Origin: Funneliformis mosseae
Taxonomy: Eukaryota > Glomeromycota > Glomeromycetes > Glomerales > Glomeraceae
Direction: 5' to 3'
NCBI GenBank assembly: GCA_910592005.1
Contig: CAJVPP010000875.1
Span: 1-25,113 of the forward strand
DNA: 25,113 nt
Positions 8,870 to 18,016 of the stretch are shown in pieces (the first letter of the stretch is position 1; every line of letters starts with the position of its first letter). The translations under genes were made by a program, and so were the position numbers. The notes under the pieces were generated by a model. It was given only the letters and a program-made list of their open reading frames with translations. It was not told where the DNA came from and did no database searches.

Positions 8870-9480
8870 TTTTTGGCATTGTTCTTCGATTTTATCATGC
8901 CCAATCATTTTCCAATGATTTGAAATTTGGGCGAATATTTTTTAATCATAAATGTCTTTTAAGTTTGTTAAGTGATTCTACTAAACAACTCCTTAATCTT
9001 TAAGTGTAATTTGAAATTAAAAAAGATTAAAATGTAATCGGCAAAAATACAATTAGCAAAATCCATGTTGTTTAATAAATCTCTCTCTCTTCATCAATAC
9101 TTTTCAATAATATAATCATTTTCTTGTTCAACAATCGAATCTTGAGTTAATGGAAAGCTTAAAGTTTTATGATTTTAAGAATTTTTCAAACTAAATTTGC
9201 CTTCATAAGAATGAAATCAATGATTTCGTTGCATATAAAATAATCATCAACAGAACCAACTATTTTCTTTTCACCATATCGGCCTTGTTGAAATATGAAG
9301 TCGATAAAATTTTCGAGAAAGAACTTTTTAACAAGAAAGTAGCATAAAATGAACTTGAAATTCAATTTGCAATCTTACTAATTCCGTCCAAATTTTATTT
9401 TAATAACATATGACGACTTGAATGACTATTTTTTCGTGAAATATTTTTTAATTGAATTAAAGAAATTCCAATCGACTTTG
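8870..9480 (-). pseudogene. Decayed unidentified coding sequence (minus strand)
   Basis: Protein-like blocks appear in order on the minus strand: NKVDWNFFNSIKKYFTKK near 9480-9425, FLENFIDFIFQQGRYGEKK and IVGSVDDYFICNEIIDFILM near 9330-9210, SFPLTQDSIVEQENDYIIEK near 9155-9100, and ISNHWKMIGHDKIEEQCQKH near 8935-8880. They are broken by stops and frame changes. Together with the ORF at 8337-8801 they may be one gene of more than 1 kb. I do not recognise it. Confidence 0.35.
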
Positions 9481-9560
9481 TTTAAATAACATACCAAAAA
9501 ACAAACGGATACTTATTGCTTAACGTAATTAAAGACGAAGAAATAAAGAAAAAAGGTTCG

Positions 9561-9893
9561 ATGTCTTCACTCCCTTCACAACCTTCCACACCAACAATGT
9601 CAGAAGCAGTCAAAGACCGAAATGTAGAGGAACTTATTAAATATTTGAAGGAGCGAGATTTATATCTTGAAGGTAAAGAAAAATTACTGACTCCATCTTC
9701 CTCAATTCAACAAAGCTGATTTTCGAAGTATTGGTCTTCTATTTTGAGTTGCAACGACTCTCACAAACTTTGCCGAGTCTTAAAACGTGAACATTAAGAT
9801 CATTGTCCTCATATAATACTTTCAAAGATTTCAAGGATATTTTAAATCAATTTAACATTGATGGCAGTAGTATCAACAATTCACACCAGGTAA
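9561..9893 (+). pseudogene. Decayed SAM-like domain family gene (Rhizophagus-type)
   Basis: The ATG at 9561 gives MSSLPSQPSTPTMSEAV, followed by the helix pair VEELIKYLKERDLYLEG. The N-terminus of a large Rhizophagus family (MS..PS.PSTPT, then EELI.YL...DL.L..) looks the same as far as I remember it, and that region resembles a SAM domain. The frame stops at 9717-9719 before the usual 'L..TEEKL' core. After frame changes the next family block returns as LRSLSSYNTFKDFKDILNQF then NIDGSS up to a possible donor (GTAAGG) at 9891. The match comes from memory of family patterns, so function is not assigned. An upstream ATG at 9516 is in frame but less family-like. Confidence 0.55.
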
Positions 9894-10448
9894 GGTTTTT
9901 TTTACCTCAGGATTAATAACAGGCAATGCTTGCTGGAAGAAATCCTTTCCAAAAACTATAAATGTTTGTTATGGCCATAGTATATAATTAGAAAAATCAT
10001 CGCTGGTTTAATATTCGTACATTAGGAATTCTTCCAGGTTTATTGAAAAATTAAAATCTTTATTAGATTTGCCAAATATCGAAGTTATTATGAAAAAAGT
10101 TTTATGTTTATTATTGTGAAAAATAATCATTTTATTGCATTATATGGTGTTTGTGAGAATGGTATTGTACTAATATTCAGCGAACCTTGCATAATAATAT
10201 GTTTTATCGGTCATTTACTATTTGATGATTTTTGCTAGTATTATTAGTTACTAATCATTTATTTTGTTATTATGTCAAATTGTAAATTACTATTAGATAA
10301 ATTATTTAAAATAGTTTACTAACTAATTATTAATTTATTTATTGAAAGTGCAATTTTTATAATATTTCTTAAACTATCGTTATTTGTGATCTTTTCTTTT
10401 TTTCATAATAGTATGTATGATCTTCATCAGGTACATGTGACGCAGACA
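9894..10448. other. AT-rich stretch with weak coding traces
   Basis: Mostly AT-rich. Near 10040-10110 a frame reads RFIEKLKSLLDLPNIEV, which resembles the block near 11130-11200 (LHELVHLPNIEI). Both share the word ttgccaaatatcgaa. This may be a diverged partial copy of the gene that follows. Confidence 0.3.
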
Positions 10449-10623
10449 ATGGAGTTTAGAGGAATTCTACCTTTCGCAAGTGCTAATAGAGGGTAATTGA
10501 TTACCTTTGGATGAAATATTTTGTGTCATTTATATTATCAAAAGAAATAAAAACTTTTATGGGAAAAACAAGATGCGTAAAAGAAAAAAAGAAATATCAT
10601 TTGTTCTTATGAAAAAATGGTTT

Positions 10624-10693
10624 AATAAGAATATGATCAAGTGGAATTTGCTGAGCGGAGCTCAGCAAATTCCAACCAATCATATTGCTTATT
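10624..10693. repeat. Long hairpin with GGA triloop
   Basis: The perfect 15-bp inner stem (10642-10656 with 10660-10674) closes over GGA. A 4-nt symmetric internal loop follows, then an 8-bp stem aatatgat/atcatatt, a one-base bulge, and a 6-bp stem aataag/cttatt. About 29 bp are paired in a 70-nt span. It lies inside the putative first intron of the decayed gene at 10449. Confidence 0.8.
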
Positions 10694-10704
10694 GCAAATA
10701 CAAC

Positions 10705-10733
10705 AGTTACTCGGCACGAAGTGCCGAGTAACT
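10705..10733. repeat. Hairpin with GAA triloop
   Basis: Perfect 13-bp stem (agttactcggcac/gtgccgagtaact) over a GAA loop, 11 bases after the preceding hairpin. It is much more GC-rich than its surroundings. The copies are not followed by a T-run, so it does not look like a terminator. Confidence 0.8.
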
Positions 10734-11502
10734 ATTACTTATTGACTGTTACGTATGCTATCATAAAGTCTAGAATTGTATTGGTTAAAAGAGCGTGATA
10801 AATTTCAAAGATCTGATCAGTATTATAATGTTTTTTTTCACTAGCTTCGAGGAAAAGCATTACGGTCATAGTATTTTTTTTATCTCAATCTTTTTCAGCA
10901 TATGGTAGTACTGTGGGTTTTGTTGTGATAACTCCCGCCTCCGATGATCGAATTTGTCCTTCAGGGGTGATGTTAATTATTATTAAATTTCGGGCAATAT
11001 ATGGAATATATAAATTGACCGGATTTCCATACGTAAGTGATTCCGTCTGCTTAATTTCATACATAAATGCTAATCAAACTTCCCTTTTTTGAAAAATTCC
11101 ACTTCGATCATCACGGGATTTGTTGAAACGGGAAAATACTTTTCCGGGTTAATTCACTGCATGAGCTGGTACATTTGCCAAATATCGAAATCACGGCCGT
11201 GGCATATATAATATTCTGAAACGGTTCTTAGAAGGTAATTAAGATAGGGCGGAGGTTTCATTGCTAATTACAAGGAACATTTATTAAACGTTCCTGTTTT
11301 TATGGTTGAACCTCCGGAACGGCCTTGAAAAGTAATTAAGGTGAGTGGTGGTTTCTTTGCTGCTTTTATTTCTCGAACTTACTGGTTCATATATGAAGGG
11401 CCATTGATCAAGATTTTCGTGATTTACCGATGTCAAGATCACGCGGGTGTATATCGTAACAAAACATACAAGATCATACCAATATATTCATAACCTGATC
11501 CA

Positions 11503-11551
11503 AGTCGATTGTATCGCTATAACATATTATGTTATATCGGTACAATCGACT
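11503..11551. repeat. 49-bp near-perfect palindrome
   Basis: agtcgattgta...tacaatcgact pairs perfectly at the outer 11 bp, and the inner 'ctataacata/tatgttat' continues to the centre with about two mismatches and almost no loop. The word order (AGTCGAT...CGCTATAACA) resembles a pogo/Tigger terminal repeat joined head to head, so it may be a minimal element or a collapsed MITE. Confidence 0.6.
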
Positions 11552-12100
11552 AAAAAAAAAATTTTTAAATTCTAATAAAATCATTTATTAAAATAATAGT
11601 TATTTATTATTATATATTATATCTTAGTAAATTCATATAATCTTAAAATACCTTTCTAATATTAAAAGTATTATTTTAATTAATATTTATGATTCAATTA
11701 AATGATTATTAAAATAATTTTAAATTTTGTAATATTTATTAAAATAATATTAATTTGATATTAATATAAAAAAATTCATTTATACTATATTATATTTTCA
11801 AATGAAATTTAATTAAAATTTTATATAATAAAACACTTATAAAAAATAACATGATATTATTTTAATTCATAAATATAAATAAATATTAACAAAAAATTTC
11901 ATTAGAAACCTTTTTATTTAATAAAGCTAAAGAAATTATTTGAAGCAATACATTAGTTTAAACTAATTGAATAAATAAATTATCATAAAAAAAATGATAT
12001 TAAATGCCTTATTCTATAGATATTTATAAATAATTCTTAATCTTTAATAAAAAAAAAAAAAAAAAATAAGAGTTGAAAATAAGAATAATATACGTATAAA
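11552..12100. other. Extremely AT-rich spacer
   Basis: Long runs of A/T with almost no G or C and an A-run at about 12049-12066. No gene or structured element is visible. Confidence 0.5.
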
Positions 12101-14028
12101 CCAAAAAGGAGTGATTGACAAATTTCATTTTAAGTTGGAAAAACATAAATTTCTTAAGTCACGTGACTGTATGTTGCAATATCTGTCCCACCCAAAAAAA
12201 CAACTTTGGCATGTTTTTGAAAGATTAAAATTGCGGTTTTTGGCACATAACAGTTAGTTTGAAGTTTTCCGGATGCAAAAGATTGGAAATTACCCCTTAT
12301 GTTTCTAATCAAACATTTCTTGTTGGTTTAACATTGAACAAATTATGCTTTATAATGTAAATGTCATGCACAGAAAATAATGCAAATAATCCTGCGTCAT
12401 ACCAGTTGACAAATAAAGAATTGTATAGTATGGTAATTGGATAATATTACATCAGGCAAAAAAGAGGTCATTAACCTTTCATCAAAGAGTGCCTTTGTAG
12501 GCGCAAATGGTTATTCGGTCTTTAATAAAAACGAAAGTTCCTATGGATGATTAATTATCATCAAAAGGCTCTTATCGAAATTTGCCCAGAGAATTTCAAA
12601 AGTCATATACTTTTTATCAAACTTTTTTTCTTTTTTTAGTTGTCCATCTCTTGAATATATTTTTTAAATCTCTTTCAAATTTCATTAGTATGACTGACTT
12701 TATTTATTTATTTACCCTTAAAATTCACGATTTTGACAAGCGCCAATTTATATCGTGCTATAATTTAAGGTGAAACAAAAAATTCTTAAAAACACGTGTA
12801 ACCTTAAAAGTAATTTAACTCGTTACGGAATAATAAATTAAAGAATTTTCGTACGCCAATGATTTCACTTTTGAAAAATTGATTCCCTACGAAAATTTAC
12901 CGCGAAATTTCCAGTCTCTATAAAGTATATACTGTACATACATGATTACATTATTCTAATATTCTGTTTAAACATTTTTAATATTTTCTTTAATGACCAC
13001 TTACACATTCCTGTCAAAGAATGAGTATATATAAGGTTGACAAGACTGCGGCATAATCTAACGATGTTCTCGCAACATGTGACTTTATTTCCGTTACTCG
13101 TCTTTCCAGTTTCTACACAATAAATTTTTCAGGAAGTACAAAATGTATTACTATGCATTAGATAACAAATGATTTTTGACCCTTTCTTTTTAGAAAAACA
13201 AACAAAAATAAAGTCTTCAGTTTTATATATCTTGATATAAATCAATTTCTATTTAGAAAGAACCAAAAATCTAAACTCTGTCTCACACATTCCTACAGAA
13301 AAGTGTAACATAAATGTTTGACCTTAATAAATTATTTCTTGATGAAAAAAAAAATTGTTTCTTTATTAGACTCTTTTTTTTTTGAATAAAAAAAATATAT
13401 ATATTTTTTTTTGTCGTTTAATGAAAGGTTATCCTTTATTCCCTTTTCAAAACCGATATTTATCTCACCTTACATTCACTTACTAAACCCAGTTTCCTTT
13501 TTTGTTAATAAATAAAACTCACGATATTCTTATAATTTTTATCCGTATTTTACTCAAAAATTCTTATTTTTTATTTTTTATTTTCAATTAAATTCTTTCC
13601 TTTTTCTGTGATATACCTTATTTATTCCCGAATTCTCAAAATAAAATCTTCTCTATGTATCATTCATTTATAAACAAATAGTCTTATAAATATTTACCCC
13701 CCCTCAAATATAAAATGTTTCATTTGTCATCAAATTAATCAAAAAAAGGCTTAACTCTTTTTCTCGCTCCATTAATTATAATTCCATTTAAAAATCTGAA
13801 ATTTTTTTTTATTTTTTTTTTTTTTTTTATGATAATTTCATTTTCAACCAATCAAAAAAGTATTATTATTTTGTTTTTGTTTTTTCTTACTCTGCGAATA
13901 AATTTAATATATATATATATATCAGAGAATATTTTGTAATCATATTCCTTTAAAATCTTGTTGAATCGAACAAAGCGATTTTTGGTTATATAAAAAAAAA
14001 AAATTAAAAAAAAAGGAATTAACGATAA
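12101..14028. other. Intergenic region with one coding-like trace
   Basis: Around 12438-12550 the plus strand reads DNITSGKKEVINLSSKSAFV and GANGYSVFNKNESSYG before a stop, and one frame away HQKALIEICPENFKS follows (about 12558-12602). This may be a short decayed gene piece of unknown family. The rest is AT-rich. The last ~500 bases before 14029 are T/A homopolymer-rich and presumably contain the promoter and 5' untranslated region of the phosphorylase gene. No TATA or operator can be singled out. Confidence 0.35.
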
Positions 14029-15645
14029 ATGAAGGATCAACCAAATTCTGTAAATTTTCCTGAAACCGATGATGGAAGAACGTATCATTTTGGAGTTAAA
14101 CGCGGTGAAGGTCACTAACTTTTTTCTTTTCTTTTTTTTTTTTTAAAAAAAAAAAAATTTCCTTTTTTTTTTATTTGTTTTTTTTTTAATTCTGCGCCTC
14201 AATTCAACCCTTGTTTTTTTAAAAAAATTTAGTCGCGAATCGAATCATAACGGTTGAAGATCCTTCAAAAGCATTGACGATAGAAAAATTATTAGATCGA
14301 AATCCGAAACCGTATATATTTAATTCAAAGAGAGGTTTCTTAACAATAACAGGACGTTATAGGAGTATCCCTATTAGCATAATCTCTATATATCATGTAA
14401 GTTCCAAAAATCAAAGAATGAATGAATGAATGAATAAATAAATAATTTATTTGTCTTTGCAACTTTAGTAACTAACTGTCTTTATAGGGATTTGCTATGA
14501 TGGACCTTTTCATAAGAGAAGCCCGACATGTTGTTGACGGACCTTTGGTTATTATTCGATTAGGAACTTGTGGTTCAATAGGAAGTCCAAGTATAGGAGA
14601 TATCATGATACCGACCGGATCATTCGCCGTAACAAAGAACTACGATTATTTCATTCATGGAATTGATACAAAAGATGCCTTCCCTATCGTAGATAATCCT
14701 TATAATATATCAAAAATCACTTATTGTGATCGGGAAATGTGTGAAATGGTAATTCATGCGTTTTTTGATTTGATTTGGATTTTTTTTAATTTTTTTTTTT
14801 TTTTTATAAATAAAGCGCATATATGTATTTCTAATTGATTCCCTTCCATTATATGTATGTAGTTACAAAAAGAGCTAGGAAAATTCATGACGAAGATGCC
14901 AATATTTACCGGAATAAATGCTTGTACAGATAGTTTTTATTCATCGCAAGGACGACTCGATGATAATTTTCTTGATGAAAATCATGAAGTACTCTCATCA
15001 ATATTTCAAAAATATCCAAATGCTCAGACAATGGATATGGAGACATTTACGTTGTATCATTTATCAAATGTCAGTTTATCGTCATCAATACCTCCTCAAC
15101 CGCAACAAGTGCATTTACCACAATCAAAGCAACTCAATTCACCTTTCTTACAGGCGAATAATTCTTCGCAAATATCCCTTGGAAGAAAGTCCCTTTGTAA
15201 TACCCCACAAAGGATGTCTTTTGATCTTTCAACCAAGCAAAGGCATTCAATGGATGTATCAAGAAGAATGAATAATACCTTTTCCGTATCAAAAAATAAT
15301 AATTTAAATGTTCATCAACCTCATAGACATCATTTAAATAATAGTTCAACCAATTTAAACTCTTATAATCAGATAGATCAATATACTGTGACCAATAGTA
15401 TAAGGTCAACTGCCGTTCTAATTGTGTTTAATGATAGGAAAACCAATGAATCGATTTCTGAAGATACGGTAAATTTATTGGAACCTTGGTGTAGCGAAGC
15501 CTGTTTAAATACCTTAATGAGGATTGAGGTTATAGGATCTCATGAAGAAGAAGGAAGTGTTTGGAGTTATAAATTGACTGAAAAAAAAAGTCAAAAAAAG
15601 GGAAGTAAAATTGTTAGGATGATCAAAAGGAAATTGTCTGCGTAG
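14029..15645 (+). CDS. Uridine phosphorylase-family enzyme with a disordered insertion
   Basis: The family splits uridine and related nucleosides with phosphate to the base and ribose-1-phosphate (pyrimidine salvage, cytosol). Exons: 14029-14110, 14233-14396, 14488-14748 and 14863-15645, totalling 429 residues. All introns are GT-AG and frame-consistent. The donor GTCACT at 14111 is preferred over GTGAAG at 14105 because it keeps the conserved GEVANRIITV. Seen motifs: VEDPSK (35-40), where most relatives have GDPxR for phosphate; IIRLGTCGSIG (104-114) with Arg106 and Thr109; SFYSSQGR (193-200) with the base-binding Gln198 and Arg200; MDMET (228-) with ribose-binding Glu229; and an Arg361 in VFNDRK. 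Residues 241-347 are an insertion rich in Ser, Asn, Gln and His that splits the C-terminal part of the domain. The C-terminus is basic (KKSQKKGSKIVRMIKRKL). Typical relatives are about 250-310 residues. The Gly-to-Glu and Arg-to-Lys changes in the phosphate loop could alter activity. Family call is confident; exact substrate is not. Confidence 0.88.
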
Positions 15646-16707
15646 TGATATCCAAAAAAAAAAAAAATAGGGGTGAACGTAAAAAATGATGTTTATGGTG
15701 ATGTAATTGAAATTTTTAATAAAATCGTTATTCTTCACTAACTTATTAAAGTTTTATATTTTCATTTGAGATATTTTTTTATATTTATGGGAAACGTATG
15801 ATTGAGGAACTATATTTTTTTGTTCGTATAATGCCATGCCGCTCGTGCTAAATCTAATTTATGTTCCTTAACCATACATTTGCCGAATGCGTGATATCAA
15901 TTAAGTGAAGCAAGGCTGTGGACAATTGTTCCTTATGACCAACTCAAAAAGAAAGCATTGTGATGTTATTAATTTAAAAATTGTATAACTCAAATAAGAA
16001 AATCTCTATCGACTGTGTTTCCCATAAGAAGTTGATTATTGTCTATGATAACAATTGGAATACTTTGTGTAATAAGTAGAAATACTTTTTTATTACTGCA
16101 GGCGCCCCTATGCATCTATCTATGCATCATCTGATAGTGAAAAGAATGAAAACAGGAGCTCGTAGTCAAAATAAATAAGTGTTTAAAATGGATATTGCAT
16201 ATGATTAAATTCCTTGAGATCATAATGATAGAAGTTTCCGAAATGAAGAACGTTCTACAAAAACACTTAAAAGTTTGAGTAAAGGTGAAAAAACCCGACA
16301 AAAGAATATCAATTCTAGTAAGATTTTTCTGCCAACGTTTTCTAAAGAATTTTTTTTTTTTTTTTTTTTACACCTTTATCTGATAGAGTATTATTACTAT
16401 TTCTCTTAAGAACAAATTCAACTTGCTATACAATCCCTTTTTTTTTTTTAAATGAAAAACTTTTGCATTTCACGTTTCACGATTATGACTATGAAACGAA
16501 TAATTAGAATATAACTCAGTTTCGTAATTAACTTTAAAATTGCAATTGTAATTTATAAACACGTGTTTCTCATCTAAAATAGATTTTTCTATCGGCAATT
16601 TTTTTTTTTACTATACATCTTTTTAATATATCTATGTCTTCAGTTAATTCAAATAAATAAATATACAGGATTTCTGAATGTTAATTATGCATTAATTAAT
16701 ATACCGT
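15646..16707. other. Spacer with weak coding traces
   Basis: The first ~100 bases are the likely 3' untranslated region of the phosphorylase gene. On the minus strand near 15955-15825 a broken frame reads YHAFGKCMVKEHKLDLARAA then WHYTNKK, which looks like a gene remnant of unknown family. On the plus strand near 16105-16150 a short ASIYASSDSEKNEN piece is visible. Long T-runs occur at 16350-16370 and 16440-16450. Nothing else can be supported. Confidence 0.35.
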
Positions 16708-17028
16708 TTGACTCTTATCAACAGCGATGCGCATTGGAGGTTGGAAGTTTTTGGACTTCCAGATCTTCCATTTCCAGTAATACTAATAATGCACAGAGAA
16801 AAACATATATATAAAAAGAAATATGTGTTAAAAATGTTAAAATTATTGAAAGGTTGGGAAGTTTCCAGAACGACATTGGAAGCTTCTATGCAACATCACT
16901 GCTTGTCAATTTTTATACACAACATATTCCGTTTTGAAATGAAAATTGCTGAGGCTAATTTTTTACCAAATTTGGGGCTTAAACGCGGCGGCCGATTTCA
17001 TTATAACGAAAGGGATTGTGTAAAATAA
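16708..17028 (+). CDS. Unidentified short ORF
   Basis: An open frame of 106 codons (MTLINSDAHWRLEVFGLP...) ends LKRGGRFHYNERDCVK. Such length without a stop is unusual in this AT-rich background, and the composition is not low-complexity. No family, signal peptide or membrane segment is recognised. The neighbouring stretch upstream has coding traces too, so this may be a remnant of a larger gene rather than a real small protein. Confidence 0.25.
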   Translation: MTLINSDAHWRLEVFGLPDLPFPVILIMHREKHIYKKKYVLKMLKLLKGWEVSRTTLEASMQHHCLSIFIHNIFRFEMKIAEANFLPNLGLKRGGRFHYNERDCVK

Positions 17029-17260
17029 AAAGATTACACAAATTTCGCCACTCGCATAAAATATGGCTAATCTAAAAATTAAAGTTTATTAATTAAAAAA
17101 ATTATAAAAGGTGATTTGTTTCTTCTTGACCTTTTTTTTTTTTTTTTAAGGCATAAAATCATAATACCTTTTAGTAAAGACTAATCAAGTGAAATCTATA
17201 AATTAAAAAAGCCCTTTTTCCCCCGCCAATAAAAAAAAAAATTAAATTCTAATAATCATA
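17029..17260. other. Upstream region of the DUF3605 gene
   Basis: AT-rich sequence with a 15-base T-run near 17135 and an A-run at 17231-17240. The start codon at 17261 follows 'aataatcata'. No specific regulatory motif is evident. Confidence 0.3.
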
Positions 17261-18016
17261 ATGTCACCATTAATTCCGGTAGAATCCATGGAACATAATG
17301 AAATTGCAAGAGTGGATGATAACGGACATGTAATGAACTGGGATGAAGTTAAAGAAATAGTCGGTTGGTAAAAACTTGATAACTTCTCGAATAAATTTTG
17401 ATTTTTTTTTATGTTCATTTTATTTACTCGGTAATTTGATTCTTTTTATTCCCATCGATCATAAAAGAAACTGGGTTCGTATATATCTCTCTTTTTTTAT
17501 AATCCAACCTTTAATTTTTTTTTTAATAAATCAGGAATTTAAATTCGATGATCTTTTCTTTTTGTTTTTTAAAGTCGTCTAGAATTATTGCGTCGTGAAA
17601 AGTCATTGCAATTAAAATATGCAGCACATAAAGTGAAAATAGCGCAAGAATATAGTTCATTGGATCATTACGTTTGCAAAGTTGTTTTAAACTGGTCCAA
17701 AGAAATTCTTCAAAAATCATCCACATCACCACAGGAATATTTTTCGTCGAAAACCCCTTCAACTCATTATAATCTTCGATTAAATGATTTTCCCTATATC
17801 GTGGACTCTTCCATTTCTCATTATATCCTATGGTCCAAATTACCTTTCGAAAATCAAAATGAACCTGATGTGAAGAAAGAGATTGATTCATTTTTAAAAG
17901 AAAAGTTTCCTGGAGAAAAAGAATGGGTATTCTTTATTAATCCACCTCGATTACAAAGTGTTAAAAGTATTTGGCACGGTCATATTTTTGTAAGGGATAT
18001 TCCAAATCAAAATTAG
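17261..18016 (+). CDS. DUF3605 protein, GIG1-like (GlcNAc-induced protein 1)
   Basis: Two exons, 17261-17367 and 17575-18016, give 182 residues. The 207-bp intron (GTAAAA...TTAAAG) is phase 2 and rebuilds a Cys codon; a nearer CAG at 17534 does not keep the frame. The first exon has the family's early MNWDEVKEIVG, matching the (H/N)W(D/E)E(V/I)..(L/I)V opening. The second has EYSSLDHYVCKVVLNW, the hallmark LNDFPY (105-110) with SHYILWSKLPF (117-127), and the C-terminal VKSIWHGHIFVR (165-176), which corresponds to the family's 'S(V/I)..(V/W)(E)H.H(V/I)(L/F)VR' end. In Candida albicans GIG1 is a cytoplasmic protein induced by N-acetylglucosamine, and its loss changes sensitivity to the chitin synthase inhibitor nikkomycin Z. 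The biochemical activity is unknown. The gene looks intact and lies on the same strand as the phosphorylase gene 1.6 kb upstream. Confidence 0.85.

Larger units (their letters stand above)
10449..11450 (+). pseudogene. Decayed multi-exon gene, family unknown
   Basis: A possible first exon (ATG 10449, MEFRGILPFASANRG) ends at a GT at 10493. The next exon (about 10909-11032) reads TVGFVVITPASDDRICPSGV then FRAIYGIYKLTGFPY and ends in a perfect GTAAGT donor at 11033. Joining 10492 to 10909 keeps the frame. A pyrimidine-rich CAG acceptor at 10898 is stronger, but I could not fit its phase. Further on, TSIITGFVETGKYF, FRVNSLHELVHLPNIEIT, RGIYNILKRFLEGN and EHLLNVPVFMVEPPERP follow, each in a different frame from its neighbour. 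The alternating strand-like segments suggest a repeated beta-rich protein. The frame changes and stops show it is broken. Confidence 0.45.

Noticed and set aside
10642..10733. Hairpins as a Helitron 3' end or a transcription terminator
   Set aside because: No CTRR end follows within the usual distance, and no T-run follows the stems. Intrinsic terminators are also not expected in a fungal nucleus.
13852..14115. 87-codon minus-strand frame before the phosphorylase gene
   Set aside because: Overlaps exon 1 and homopolymer tracts, with Ile/Phe/Lys low-complexity content.
15070..15405. Phosphorylase insertion as an unspliced intron
   Set aside because: A GTCAGT at 15069 and an AATAG at 15400 exist, but splicing them breaks the downstream frame, and the segment is open throughout. 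Transcript data could still overturn this.
14918..15409. Other frames open across the phosphorylase exon 4 (plus and minus)
   Set aside because: They overlap the well-supported enzyme frame and have no family resemblance.
17523..17891. 122-codon minus-strand frame
   Set aside because: Antisense shadow of the DUF3605 gene, whose motifs and intron are convincing.
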